This document shows positions 23,525-35,513 of a DNA stretch of 64,000 nt, in pieces. This DNA is from Punctularia strigosozonata HHB-11173 SS5 (lineage: Eukaryota > Basidiomycota > Agaricomycetes > Corticiales > Punctulariaceae). Position numbers and translations under genes: made by a program. The notes beneath the pieces were generated by a model. That model was given only the letters and a program-made list of their open reading frames with translations, had not been told where the DNA came from and did not search any database. Position 1 is the first letter of the stretch. Each line of letters starts with the position of its first letter. The DNA is taken from the NCBI RefSeq assembly GCF_000264995.1, contig NW_006767445.1:66851-130850 (forward strand). Direction: 5' to 3'.

Positions 23525-24888
23525 TATTACGTTGAGATTATGGTAAGTCTGATGGAAATTGGAAATGGACAGATGTTGAGACGGATGGAGCAGTCTTTGG
23601 GTCGAGATGGCCGGTTGGTATCGATGGATTGCAGATTTAGCGATGTATGTCGATAGTGCGGCGTGTTCTCGTGTGGCAGAGTACGGGTTCAAGAGAGGTG
23701 GGGTACATGAGAGTGGGATGACACGTTTTTCAGCGTCTGCGCGTGCAAGGCCACCATGGTCGCGTGCCTTGGGTGGCGCCTCGGCTAGGTGTTGGCGTTG
23801 TGCTGGCCACGGGGCGATTAGGAACAGAACTCCGCCGAAGCCTTATTAGAGGAGCGCAAACGACACTACTCACCTTCAAGTCTGATGGGTTGCGTTAGCT
23901 AGGCTAAGCCCATAGCACTACCAGTCCTACGTCGAATACCGATGGAAGAATCCTGGCGAAAGGCCGCGAGTGAGGCCACTGAGATAAAGTGGCGTTTCGC
24001 GTCGCGCACGAGTGGGCTTTGTCTGCCGAGTACGGGTGCTAGATCCAGAATGTCGAGACAAGACGACACATCAATCTTCTTTACTTGTACTGGCACATTG
24101 CCATAGTATCTTGGAGGTACGATGTGAGGGAGAAATGCAACGGGTTCAGCAGGAACATCCTCGCATTGTCCTGACGTCGATATCGGTTGTACCAATGCGA
24201 CGGGCTTATAATCCGGTTTATTACCCGATAGCACAAGATACACCCGGTTTGGCGTATTGTTAAGGGATAGTATCGGCCAGAGAAACAGGGGAATTTCGCG
24301 TTGATCCATTCGTGGTGGGCCCTCGACCAACGGCTTCAGTCCTTAAACGAGCCGGCTTCGTCGCAAACAGGGTAAAATTCCGCCAAGATGCTTCGCATGT
24401 ACTGGGCCAGAGACATTCATGGGTAACATTCTGCACCGATCGGCTGCTGAGGATGCGAAGTGCGACGAGGACGAGGTTGGAGAGCAAACGGCAGGCGGCG
24501 GTTGCCGGGGTTCTCCGTTCGTATAGTGAGCCAAAAATAGCATGGTCCTTCTGTCCCTCCAGGAGCCACGACGGCCATGCAGCAACTTGGACGTGGACTT
24601 GAATCATCTCATCTCTCATGACACAGCGCTGAACATGAAAACGCCTCTATGGTCATTCTGAACAGCAGTTGACCCTTTTCGCATCTTGTCGAAGGACTTG
24701 AATGAGTACTAACTTCAGCTGACCTCCGGCTATCGAAACGCCGGCGCGGGCAGATTGATGGGCTCTCATCCTCGCAGGACTCCCCGGTCTAGTTATACCT
24801 CCGCTTATTAGACTTGCACCACGATCGGTCTGAAGCAAAATATCACCCGTGGACTCTCGGCTCTGACCATTGGCAAACTCGTCCCGCA
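23525..24888. other. Divergent intergenic region, RasGEF and DUF2855 promoters
   Basis: The 1.36 kb separates two outward-facing genes. It contains the doubtful 23899-24309 frame listed separately. No TATA box or repeat was identified. Confidence 0.35.
23899..24309 (-). CDS. Doubtful hypothetical ORF, 136 residues
   Basis: An uninterrupted frame from the ATG at 24309 (MDQREIPLFLWPILSLNN) to the stop at 23899 has a plausible protein-like composition (VYLVLSGNK, SCLDILDLAPVLG, RHFISVASLAAFRQD, ending SIGIRRRTG). A further open frame upstream (24260-24619) could be an earlier exon, but no clean junction was found. I do not recognise a family. It may be a real small gene, a decayed 3' exon, or chance. 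Confidence 0.25.
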   Translation of the reverse strand: MDQREIPLFLWPILSLNNTPNRVYLVLSGNKPDYKPVALVQPISTSGQCEDVPAEPVAFLPHIVPPRYYGNVPVQVKKIDVSSCLDILDLAPVLGRQSPLVRDAKRHFISVASLAAFRQDSSIGIRRRTGSAMGLA

Positions 24889-26236
24889 ATGTCTTCCCCC
24901 ATGTCCACGGCGGTTGGCACGACCCTCTGCGTCCCGCGCCCATCTTCCGGGCTTAACCCCAACCAACCCATGCTGGTGAAAGCTGCGCCTCCTGCGGGCA
25001 TACCGCCGCACCACGTCTTGATCGAAGTCGACCGCTTCGGCTTCAGCGCGAACAACGTCACGTACCAGGCGCTCGGCGAAGCGCCGCACTTCAGGTGCTT
25101 CATGATGCGACCTTCTTTCTTTGCTTGATTTCTAACCTCCATTCATTCTGGTTAGGTATTTCGAATACCATTATCCGCCCACAACCGATGTCGTATCCTC
25201 AAAAACACACGGCCTCATCCCCGTATGGGGCTTCGGCACCGTCGTCCTCTCCACCTCCCCCTCGCTCCCCGTCGGCGAACGTGTCTACGGCTACCTCGCA
25301 CCCACCACCCACCTCCTCGTTCCCATATCACACTCTTCATCCCCATCCTCTCCCAACGTCTTTATCCCGCGCCCGCACCTCCCGCCCGACCGCCGACCGT
25401 ACAACACCCTCACCCTGTGCTCTCGTGACCCGCAATATGTATCCTCCGACCCGCACCTCGAGGACCTCACGATGCTCTACCGCCCGCTGTTTTGGACCGC
25501 GTTTTGGTGCGAGGACTGGTTGCACGCCTCGGGGTATCGTGGCGGGGCAAGACGCGTCCTGATATCCTCCGCGTCGGCGAAGACGGCGTTCTGTCTGGCT
25601 TACTTGATCCGCAAGCGGAAGCTGCAGGGGATGAAGGTGGTGGGGTTGACGTCGAAGAGGAACTTGGCGTTCACGAATGGACTGGGGCTGTACGACGAGG
25701 TGTCGGAATACGACTCGTTCGCCTCGTCTAATGCTCTGAACTTGAAAGATGGAGACGGCGCCCAGGAGGAATGGATATACATCGACGTCGCCGGGAACGA
25801 CGACCTGAACAACAAGATATTCGCTCATTACAAGGGAAGCGGCAAACTCACTGCAAGCATCCAACTCGGGCTCAGCACGTTATCACCTTCTTCCCCCGAA
25901 GGCTCGTCCACCAAGTGGACGACCAACACCGCCCTTGAGGTTTCACATGCTCAGACCCCAAAAGACGCGCCGACTCTTGAACAATTTTTCATGCCAGAGT
26001 GGCTCACCCTCCGCCGGCGCCAGCTTCCTACCCCCACCATCCTCTCAATGCAAAACAAGGCCTGGGCGGAGCTTATGCAGGATGGCAAGGGCTGGGTGCG
26101 TATAGAGAGGACTCGTGGGGAGAATGTGCGAAGGGCATATGAGCGCGTTGCAAGCAACGGCGTAGGGGCCGAGGTGGGCGAGGTGTGGAGTCTGTGGGAT
26201 GTGGAGGAGAAAGGAGTGGCTGTAGCAAAGTTATGA
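24889..26236 (+). CDS. DUF2855 family protein
   Basis: Starts MSSPMSTAVGTTLCVPRPSS at 24889. One intron (25095-25155) splits Arg in PHFRYFEYHYP; the protein is 428 residues. Family landmarks: VLIEVDRFGFSANNVTYQALGE (about residues 44-65), a GFGTVV segment, ERVYGYLAPTTHLLVP, MLYRPLFWTAFWCEDWL (190s), VLISSASAKTAFCLAY (about 225), and VVGLTSKRNLAFTNGLGLYD. The arrangement of a GroES-like first part and a Rossmann-like second part resembles the medium-chain reductase superfamily, but the reaction is not established for DUF2855. No signal peptide. Convergent with laccase 1, 415 bp away. An upstream in-frame ATG at 24814 exists, but the chosen start gives the family-like N-terminus. Confidence 0.8.
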
Positions 26237-26651
26237 TGTGTATCCATACAACTCGTCTCTCGGGAATGTAAGCGGGGCTAAGCCTCCCGTTGTGCATCAT
26301 TGTTGTCGACGGCGTCACGATCGACCCACCTTGTACGTTCCCGGTAACATCAAACCTGAGAACCTCAGCTGCACTGCAAAGGAGGCACGCTCAAACAATC
26401 TGATAGCAGATGATTCAAAACTTCTTTCATTTATGTCTCCTCTATGCTGCATTACTGCTTGTAAACCTACCCCTCCAAAACACTGTGGACGACTGCGAGA
26501 ATTATAGATAATGCAAGAAAGCCCTTCAGCTCCAACAAACCCCAAGCCCCATAGAAAGAACTGATGTGTATGTATAAACGATGACGATAAAAGTTACAGA
26601 TTGAAAAGAGTCCGCAGTTCCCTGGAGGGAGCGCATTGTGCATCGCTTGGT
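26237..26651. other. Convergent spacer, DUF2855 gene and laccase 1
   Basis: 415 bp of 3' sequence of both genes. AATGCAAGAAAG and ACGATGACGATAAAAG strings occur. No gene seen. Confidence 0.35.
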
Positions 26652-28616
26652 TTAGTCCTCGCCGCCGAGCTCGTCGGCAGTAAGGTCGTCGTAGATAGGG
26701 CACAGGTTGCTCCACGCGTCGGGGACCGGGACGTTCGCTGAGACCTCACCGGCGTCCTCAGCGAACACGACGGCGAAGCCGTTCTCGAGATGCCAGTCGA
26801 TGTGGCAGTGGAGGAACCAAGGACCGTAGTTGTCAGTGACGAAGCGGATCTATGCACACCGTCACGTCAGAAGACCGAGAATCAAGGACGATCACGGTGA
26901 AGCTTACGGTGACGTTGTCGCCAGTCTGGCCGGTGCTGATGACATCACGGCGGGGCGGATTGATCCAGTTGTAGTCAGACTGGCCCGACGCCCGCACGAC
27001 GTCGAAGGTGTGCTAAGGACGATATGAGCACTGCCGACCTCGGAGAAACGAGGGAGGAAAGGAACTGACTCCGTGCAAATGGAAGGGGTGCGGGCCGCCC
27101 GCAGCAGGGGCAGTCGAACCAGCCGGCAACGAAATCTGGATCGTGCTGTTCTTCGGGAGAGAGTAGACGCTGCCACTCGGGAGCAGGTCCGTGGCGGACT
27201 GGGCACCGGACAGGATTTGTAGCAGCACCGGAACGGTGGGAGAGACGTAGCTGATACCGTTGATGTTGAACTGGAGGTCGCCGTTGAGGTTGAAGTCGAG
27301 CGCGAGGTTGATGTTCACGTCTGCGCAGTCGACGCAGCGCTGGTCAGCGGGAATGGGCGCGCCAGGGTTCTCGGCGGGCACGAGGCTCGTCTCGACGAGC
27401 GCCGCAGACGGGGTGTCCTGAGTCGTGGTGGGTTCAACGGCGTCGGCGCCGACATAGCGCAAGATTGCAGAGTTGATGCCGTTAGCGAAGCCCTGAGCAG
27501 CACCGATGTTCGGGTTGGCGCGGATCCAGTAGTTGTCGACGGGCTGGTCAGCGGCCATGACGATCGAGTAGCGCTGACCGGCGAAGATCTGGAGTTGGTC
27601 GACCTCGAGGGGCTCGTGGTTGACACCGTCAACTTCGATGATCTGATAAAGATATCAGAAGCTATGCCGGACTGATTGTGGCGCTTTACGAACGGTGAAC
27701 GTGTGACCATCAATCTGGAAGGTGAAGTTGGGGTCACAGCTAATAGACACCAGGCGGAACCTGTAGCGCGTCCCAGAAGTGACGCTGATCACCGCCAAAT
27801 CCGATGAGGGTCCTCCGGCGTAACGTCCCCTGGAGGAAGTGCGTCAGCCAGAATAATACCGCCAGAACGAACCGACTAACAGCCCGTTGATCAACGTAGA
27901 GTCGGCAACACCGAAGACGAGGGTGGGAGCCACTGCGTGATACCAGTCTGCGAGCGTGATGACGGTGGACTCGTCGTCGACGTCGTAGAGGTCGGCATTG
28001 GGGTCGTTGGGATCGTAAACTACCAAGTGTCACCATCAGCGTCCCTTCAAGCACGCCCTTCGATTATACTCACCAACGAACGCGCCACGCAGACCATCGC
28101 AATACTGGGTTTGCAAGTGAGAGTGGTACCAGAAGGTGCCGGCCTGGTCCGGGACGTTGAAGTCGTACAAGAACGAGTTGCCGCTCGCGATCGGGCACTG
28201 GTTGACGAAGGCCGGACCGTCGGCCCAGTTGGTACCCTTCTGGAAGAAACCGTGCCAATGCTGCGAATATTGAATTAGGTACCGCCCTGTGGCTGGTGTA
28301 AAGCAGAACGCTTACAATTGTGGTCGTCTTCAACATGGTGGTGTCCGTGAGCTGGTTGTTGACAGTCAGCTGAAAGTTATCACCCTTGTTTCCGGTGATG
28401 AGAGGGCCGGGGAAAGTGCCTCCAGCGAGAACCGTCCTACGTGCTGGTCAGCGACTGCAAAACTATGAGGAAATGATGACCTTACGAGCGGTTAAAGCCA
28501 TCAGGAGCAAGCTCGAGATTGACTATGTCGATGGTAGCAGAGGGCCCGATGGCGGCGAGACCGCCGACGGCCATGGACAAAGCCACAAAGGCAGCGAGGG
28601 ACTGGAAGCGGGCCAT
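26652..28616 (-). CDS. Laccase 1 (multicopper oxidase)
   Basis: Starts [22 protein letters not shown] at 28616, a clear secretion signal. All four copper signatures are present: [15 protein letters not shown] (28240), [16 protein letters not shown] (28110), HPFHLHGH (27090, interrupted by an intron) and [12 protein letters not shown] (26800). The residue ten after the T1 cysteine is Phe, as in high-redox basidiomycete laccases. It ends [12 protein letters not shown] at the TAA 26652-26654. About 520 residues, usual for the family, with roughly nine short introns. Family function: extracellular oxidation of phenols with reduction of oxygen to water (EC 1.10.3.2), in lignin or pigment chemistry. 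Laccase 2 (38663) is a close paralogue with a near-identical signal peptide. Confidence 0.95.
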
Positions 28617-28727
28617 TGCGAAGAAGGTCGACGTTCCCTAAAGCAAAGGCTGGAAGTCGGACAATGAGGAGGAAACCCTGGACAGATGTCGCTGAGCGGG
28701 TTGGGGACTCCAAGCATTTCGCGCACT

Positions 28728-28735
28728 CCTTATAT
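28728..28735 (-). promoter_or_regulatory. TATA box of laccase 1
   Basis: TATAAGGA on the - strand, within GCATATAAGGAGTGC, lies about 112 bp before the laccase 1 ATG. Confidence 0.5.
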
Positions 28736-31163
28736 GCCTTCCTCCCCCTGACATCTCTTTGTCCGTGTCTCCGTAGAAGAAGTCACTGGGACGTCAGTCA
28801 GGCACGACCGAATCGTCACGACTTTGGCGCTCTCATCCCTCCTGGAGGAAAAAATTTGGCGCAAATGATGATCAACAGAGTTGTACGTGAGAGACAGCTT
28901 TCGCCGGATACTGCGTTGCACATGGCGCAGTTTGCCTGGCCGGAGTCCCTGCAGTCGCGCCGATAGCTGCGTGCGACAGAAAAGGTAACGAGCGCCGTTC
29001 ACATCCGGGCGTCGGGAGAGCGCAGATGGAAGCAATATCTGAGAACACCCTGTTGCGCAATCATTCAGTAACGCGATCTTCGGACGGCACAGTCGGGGCC
29101 GTCAGTGGCGGCAAACGGATGAGAATAACGAGAATAACGCGTCAGTACCGAGCTCGGCGATGGTGGGAGCGCGCAAGTTTAGCGCGAATCCGGAGGAGTG
29201 GGTCCGCGGACAAGGGAAAACGGCGGGATTGATCCGCATATGTGGCTGTGGAAGCATCAGGGACTTGTTTTTTGAATGTTGCAGGTGTGGTCGGAAGTGC
29301 CGCAGCAAGCAGTCAGACGCGGTTTCAGGGAGTCACATCCTGGAAATCGACAAGCTCAAGCTCTCAACGAAGCTGTTCAGTTCCTCCCGCTGTGAATGTG
29401 CGAGTACGACTTTACCTTCGGTGACGTGTACAACAGTCCAGAGCACCCCAAAGAGCGCGGGTAAGCAGCGGGCCCGATATCACTCGCGCCGAAGCTGCCA
29501 CTCAATTGTGGTCGCTCTAACGCCCTCCTCTGACGCGTAGATGTCTCGGGATGCGGGAATCTGCGCCGACCGTTCTGAGCGGTGATCGCGTGAAGTCCAG
29601 CTCTGCCTCCTCAGCCGTTTTCTGTTCGAACGTTCATTGGTACATTGCGGTGAGAGCCGAAGACCGTCTCTTTGTAACAGAGCATCGATTGTGCCTCAGA
29701 TATCTGCGTATCGCAAAGAGGAAAGGTCCGGAGTTGGTGACAGAGGTCGTTCGTTGCCAGTGATTGCCACGAAAAAAGCAAAGAAAGATCCGTGGGAGAG
29801 TGTTCGGCGGGACCGCCGGATATCGAAAATGCTCACTGCCACCTCGACGAATCACGTCCACCATCGTCTCGTTTCGTCCTTGTGAAGCACGTACTTTACC
29901 CGCGAATACCGTGCGCTTTGGTAGGGCTCGAGTCTAACCTTCTTTGTGCCTGCGCGGCGAGCCGACTCAACAGGATTACGATGTATCAATCAACCTGGTA
30001 TAGCGTGACGCTTGTTCCGCAACGGCATCGAACTCTTTGTACCCACCATCCACCCACCTGATCTGCTTCGATTCAGCGTTGACCCAGCTCTGATCAGCAA
30101 ACTTCGACAAAGCGCTCTGCCGCGCAGCCGACGTCAGGTACTGAAAACTGGGCTTCCGGCAATCTATGTATACTCACGGCCGGCTTCTTCGGTGACCAAT
30201 TGGTTTTTGTAGTGATGTAGAGATGTCATCCTTTCCCCGCGCCCGCGGGTCCGGTCAGGTTGCGCTGGCGTCAGCGTCGGGATCCAACCGTAATAGGTCA
30301 CCCCGATCTTCGGAGCGCGACTCTCGTTCCCATCCCGAAAGTCCGAACGTCAACGCAATGGTTTGTCGGCCAATACCATCGCCACATCTCTCGGGCACAA
30401 CGCGCTGATCTGCAACGCAGAGCTTCCCATGCAAGGCGCCCGACGCAGCGATGGACAGGATCTCTCAAGACCGTGGGCCGAAAATGGCAAACTATGTCAC
30501 TGCTGCGTTTTGGGTTGCGTGGTGAAGCTGATGGTGGATTTCTTACCGAGCACAGGCGACGCGGAAGTCTGACCATTTGTTGCTGACAGCCTCTGCAAGT
30601 ATGCAGACCCAGCCACCTCCAGGTTCGCAAGGCACAGAGAGGTTAAACTTGGCGGCTCAGGGTGCTGCATACTTACGAGGTGCGTACGGCCATCACTCCG
30701 AACTTGCCCTAGTCGGCTTCACCATAACGAGTGTTCACAGGCTGCTTCACCGTGCTGTATGCCGCGACCTCGGCTCGCATTTGACTGATCATCGTCTTTC
30801 TGAGTCCCCTGACCCTTGCCTCATCCAGTTGGTAAGAACGACCGGACAACCCGGAGAGGCATCCCCGAGCGCGAATGACTAGTGACTCCCGGTCGTCGGC
30901 CCTCCACAATGATGTGCTTCTTGCGCTTGACTGCGACTTTCCCATGGCGGCGATACCTTCCACTGCCGTCTTTCGCGCCCTGGCACGCGTCCTCGCGTCT
31001 CCATTGCATCTGTTGCTCAGAAGCCCGTCGCCGTACCTGGCGAGAACTGTGCGCAGGTCGGGCGCCGACATGCGGAAAGGTCTCGAGCGATTACGCGGAG
31101 GTCGTACCTGATGGTTGGTAACCTCAGCACGTTTGGTCAGCTCATGCATGCTACGAGCGTTCA

Positions 31164-31170
31164 TATAAGC
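31164..31170 (+). promoter_or_regulatory. TATA box of the small secreted protein gene
   Basis: TATAAGC about 100 bp before the ATG at 31271, followed by an ACACATCATCG-type leader rich in C and A. Confidence 0.4.
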
Positions 31171-31270
31171 CCAACACATCATCGTCTCGACTTCTTGTGC
31201 GCACCATATAGCTCACCCTTACTCGCGCACACATCCTCACGGACTCGTCATCCTCGACGCCGAACACACA

Positions 31271-31569
31271 ATGAAGTTCTCCTTCGCCTCCCTCCTCGCC
31301 TTGGCCTCTGTCGCCTTCGCTGTCCCTGTAAGTCGTGCTCCACTTCTCCCCTTTCTTAATCCTGTCTGAAGCGCGTCTTTCTCGCAACTTGTCAGAAGCC
31401 GACTGCGACCGTTGAGGCCTCTGGTACTATCACGGACACGGCCATCCCGGCGACGTTCACGGCAACCAAGAAGTTCTTCACCCTGACCGACCACGCGCCG
31501 TGGATGATTGAGCATACCAGCGTCATCACCTGGACCGTGACCGCTCTCCCGAGCTCCACTGGTGTATAA
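31271..31569 (+). CDS. Small secreted Thr-rich protein
   Basis: Exon 1 (31271-31327) encodes MKFSFASLLALASVAFAVP, a typical signal peptide. The intron (31328-31395, GTAAGT donor, CAG acceptor) falls at the cleavage region, and exon 2 encodes KPTATVEASGTITDTAIPAT through WTVTALPSSTGV, TAA at 31567-31569. The total is 76 residues. The mature chain of about 57 residues has no cysteine, is rich in Thr and beta-branched residues, and has one aromatic-rich segment (KKFFTLTDHAPWM). A TATA box, Kozak-like context and phase-matched intron support a real gene. I do not recognise the family; it is neither a hydrophobin nor a cerato-platanin. Confidence 0.7.
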
Positions 31570-32026
31570 GCCCGCCATAGATGCGGTACGATTTCTCGAT
31601 TGAAGTAAACACCATCGTCCGGCTCATGAGCTCGAATGCAGCGCATCATCGCAAGGACTATATATTGATCGATAAATTCGTTTGCATATTGTATCAACGG
31701 GTTTGATGCTGCCGCGTTCTGCATAGTAAGGAAATGCTTGCTGTTCGTCTTGTCAACCCGGTTTTGCCAGCGAACGTTCCGAGGCTGCAAGTTGTCAGCA
31801 GGCATGCCGGGCATGCAACCATGAGTGAGAAATCGGTTTGTCTGAAAAATATCGTCCCACGGGTCGCCAAATCCCAAAAATTCAATACAATTCGTTGAAA
31901 ACATGCGCTGAGCACGCAATGGTTGTAATAGATTCATTGTACACGGTTTCAACATGCGATGAGAGATAGCGATATCAAAAGCAATACGACTGGCATCTCA
32001 CGTGTTGTCCTCGCTCATTGTACACG
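31570..32026. other. Spacer between small secreted protein and P450 genes
   Basis: 457 bp of AT-richer 3' sequence between convergent genes. Short frames only; nothing supported. Confidence 0.35.
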
Positions 32027-34500
32027 TCAATGTTTAAGCAAGCTGACCTTCAACGGAAGCTGCCCACGGTCGTCGTCTCTACCCTTGATGTACGGGATCA
32101 TGACAGGCGTCAACTTCCACGATATCGTATCGGCTCGGGGCTCGAACTTGAAGTTGCAGAGAAGCATATAGAGCACCGTCTCTGCGATGCAAACCGGTTT
32201 AGTCCATGATACGATACAAGGTATCAAGGGACGCGGCTCACTGATCTCGAGCTCCGCGAAGGTGAACCCACTGCGGATCGTTCAGCACATATCAACATCA
32301 CAGGGATAAGACCATCTTACATGCAAGCGCGCCCTCCGCCGAGGAACGTGAGTCTATGGCAGATATTGGATGAGAAAGCATCACAGAGAACCGCAGCGTC
32401 GTACTCACTGGTTAGAGTATACACCGGGGATCTTCGCCTCGGAAACGCTCGAAGGAAGTGGGGAACGCCATCGTGCGGGTTTCCATTCTTCAGCGTCCGG
32501 GCCGTATATGGCACGACTTCGGTTGATGCTCGCGATACCGATATAGAGGCCTTGACCTTTACGTATGGGCACCTCACGAATCGCGTTGCCGTCCGTGCCA
32601 GGCATGGGCATGGCAAGAGGCAGCACGTTGTCCCTCTTCGCGCTATGATTTGAATCCGGTCAGTCGAGTTTGACGACGGAGATGAATAAGGACATACACT
32701 CTGGTCATGAACGGGGCCGGGGAGTGCCTAGGCCACGCGTGATTCAGTCATGCATACCGTGGAAGGAGGAGGAAGTACCACTGACAAACGGAGCGTTTCG
32801 CGCACGACGCTGTCCAGCACCGGCAACGACATCAGCTGATCGTATGATGGGTCCGCGTCGCCGTGATGTTCGTGCACCTCCAAGACCTCGGCACGAAGTT
32901 CGTCCTGCACGGTCTGGTTCTTGGAGAGTAGATATAAGATGCGCGACAAGGACGACGATCTGCGAACGAACGCTGCGTCAGCTCAACGCCTGGTATATCT
33001 CAGACAGAACAAACATACGTCGTATCGTATGCAGCAAATATGAGAGTTCTGTAGTTGGGTTGAGTGGCGTTACGATGCGAGGTGAACTATCGCCGTTGCA
33101 CAAGCTCACGTCATTTGACCAAGGACTTCATGCTCCGGCATCCGATCAGCCTCGGATACTTGCATATTGGCCCGCACTATCACGGGCAATCAGACAAGGA
33201 ACGAGCGGGAGACGGGAAGAACGCTCTCACTCAATATGGTGAGGATGTCCTTTCCGTTCGTCAACGTGTCTTTCATATCGCCTTCGCCGTCTTCAAGCGC
33301 ACGCTTCTTGGCCATATAGATATCCTTCGCGGTCTGGGCCATGGTATCAATGACCCATTTTAGCTCTTTGATCACTCCGACAGGGGGCAGCAATTCCACG
33401 ATGCGTCTCCTGGTCTTAGCGGAAAGCAAGGTCGTCACCATTGGCAAAATCGGTAGAAAGGGGAAGTATGGGGCTGCCGTAGGCCTGCGTAGGATAGTGA
33501 CCAAGAGCCTAATGCGGAATGCAAGGGATGCACGCACAGCAAGTTTTCGGCGGCATGGCCGTAAACGGTGTTCGGGTTTTCGCCGAGCGCTCCAAAGGAG
33601 TAGCCCAATCCTCCGATCCCGATGTACTCGAGCGCCGCACGGGACAACCAGTCCAAAATATTGACAACACCGTCGCCTTTACGCACAGCCCCTGCGATTC
33701 CCTCGCGTAGCTACCAGTGTATGCGAGTTAATATGTGAATGAGTGCGATCGGGAAAGAGGGACTGGCCTGCTTTGTCACTTGGGAGAAGACGGGCTTGAT
33801 CTCCCGAAGGTTGGCGGTCGAAAAGACCGGGTTGAGCATCTTCCGCTGCCTGTGCAGGTTCCGTCAGATGCCAAAAGAGAATGAAGTCCCAGTTCTACGA
33901 ACTTCTTATGGTCGTCGCCTACCGTGATTGTGAGCGACGGGAGGAGAGAAAACACAACCCTACATACCGACGCTCCCAATCAGCCCCTTTCCCCAGAACA
34001 GCTTAGTCGCCCTATTAGGAGACGTTACGGCCTAATTATGAGCGCAGTGTAGTTCGGTCTCACTCGGTGAGACCCATACTCTCCTCGAATCCATCTTGGT
34101 CCTTAACGAGGATGTGATGCAATGCACGAGGATCGGAAACATACAGGTGTTCGTCCTGGGTTAGATCGCCCCGTGAGCGGTTTATGCGAAGGAGGAAATT
34201 CGGGCAACACTCACTCCGGCCAGGCCGTAGACTTTGACAACTGAGCCGATGTTTCCAATCTCTTCGTGCACCTTCCCTCCCTCGAAGCCCCAAAGCTGCT
34301 GCGTATTGCCTGTCAAGAGGGTTCTCTTGAGTGGAAACAAGCTCCGAGGTTACGAATACGCCTCACCGTAGAACAACGTCGCTCCTGGCAGGCTCGGTAG
34401 GGTCTTGATTGTTGATTTGACCACGCCCAATCTGTATAGTTTCGACAGGCCGAATAGGGCGAAGCCCGTTACTCCTAGCCACGCAGTCTCATTCATCATG
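32027..34500 (-). CDS. Cytochrome P450 monooxygenase
   Basis: Starts MMNETAWLGVTGFALFGLSK at 34500, an N-terminal membrane anchor. Segments in order: LPSLPGATLFYG, DEHLYVSDPRALHHILVKD (34150), GDDHKKQRKMLNPVFSTANL (split by an intron, about 33910-33800; C-helix WxxxR-like region), LSRAALEYIGIGGLGYSFG (33600), KWVIDTMAQTAKDIYMAKK, I-helix LIFAAYDTTSSSLSRIL (split by an intron near 33010), ExxR in VVRETLRLS (32790), PERF-type WKPARW (32480), the haem loop FLGGGRACIGFTFAELEI with cysteine ligand (32340, split by an intron), and a tail ending KVSLLKH at the TGA 32027. The order is complete and the length (about 520) is normal. By family it is a microsomal monooxygenase using a P450 reductase. The family number and substrate cannot be given. 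Confidence 0.88.
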
Positions 34501-34550
34501 AGCCCACTAAAGCAGGAATAATGTGTCATAGCGCGTCTGGGGCAGAATGC

Positions 34551-34558
34551 TCTATATA
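34551..34558 (-). promoter_or_regulatory. TATA box of the P450 gene
   Basis: TATATAGA on the - strand about 50 bp before the ATG at 34500. Confidence 0.4.
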
Positions 34559-34995
34559 AGCTCACCTCGACACGAATGAAGGTCAGAATAGGTAGAGCGA
34601 CGCAACGGAGCCGGTCTTGTCCTATATGGGTGAACAAGAGGAATAGCCCTGTCTTCCGCGTCGCACGAGAGTACAGTCATATCGCCAGCCATAGATGAAT
34701 GGAAATGGACCTCTCGTGTCAATGAAACGGACACTGGGAAAGCGCGGCCGTCTTTCACCCAACATGGCACGGGCGCTCACTGTTCACTGTATCGCGTGAT
34801 GTCATTAGTTTGAACTCCGATCCTCGCGGAAACGTCTTCTCGACCATCTCTCCTGCTCATGTATCATCGTTCATGACTGAGTTAGTCTATTGGCCCGAAG
34901 ACTGAAGTGTTGCTATTCTGTAGCTGACAAATGGTTCTTGGCAAACGTGAGCTCCAATCCTCGATGGACGATTCAAATATCAAGAACTTATCTTA

Positions 34996-35244
34996 TACTG
35001 TAGTTTTACGACCTTAGGTTCGTCCCCTGTCCCCTGGCAGCCCGAACTGAACCTAATTTCCCGTGTTGTCCCCTGTCCCCCGCCAAAATCCAGGGCCTGA
35101 GCTGATCGTGAGAATTATGTTACTTACTGTGAGAATATATCTAACTGACTCCAGTCAGTTTGCGAACTTCCCACGGCCCCGAACTTGCAGCTGTCCCCTG
35201 TCCCCCGGAAGGCGGACCGAACCTAAGGTCGTAAAACTACAGTA
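34996..35244. mobile_element. MITE with 27-bp perfect terminal inverted repeats
   Basis: The left end 34996-35022 (TACTGTAGTTTTACGACC...) is the exact reverse complement of the right end 35218-35244 (...GGTCGTAAAACTACAGTA) over 27 bp. The unit is 249 bp and has no coding capacity. Its ends fit a TA target duplication (TA|CTGTAG...CTACAG|TA), as left by Tc1/mariner or pogo-type transposases. Inside, GTCCCCTGTCCCC occurs three times (35022-35034, 35068-35080, 35193-35205). It is non-autonomous. Perfect ends suggest a recent insertion. Confidence 0.85.
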
Positions 35245-35513
35245 AAACTCCTTTGGCAGACAACACATTCAGGCCTAGAGCACGACATCGTAGCGGGTGA
35301 TTACAGAGCCCACAACAGTGACTATGCTCCCAATGAAGTTGGAGCCAGGTACAAAACGCGCCAAGTATTAAAGTGCCAGATAGTAACGTGCTATCGTTGA
35401 CGATGCACAATAATATATCAGAAAGGGCATAGTGATACGCTGAATGCAGAAAAAATGGCGTGAAAATGCTGCGCAAGTCGTACAGCACGACAGGAGGGAA
35501 CTGAATAAATAAC

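Larger units (their letters stand above)
28617..31270. other. 2.6-kb intergenic region upstream of laccase 1
   Basis: It contains the laccase 1 promoter on its left and the small secreted gene's promoter on its right. Many short frames on both strands were read; none shows a family motif or consistent splicing. No tRNA, TIR or LTR was found. Confidence 0.4.
34501..35513. other. Intergenic region holding a MITE
   Basis: Between the P450 start and the F-box gene 3' end. Apart from the P450 TATA box and the inverted-repeat element at 34996-35244, no gene was seen. Confidence 0.4.

Noticed and set aside
30709-31182. 157-codon - strand open frame
   Set aside because: No recognisable motif, no consistent introns, and it overlaps the likely promoter of the small secreted gene. 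Kept as chance.
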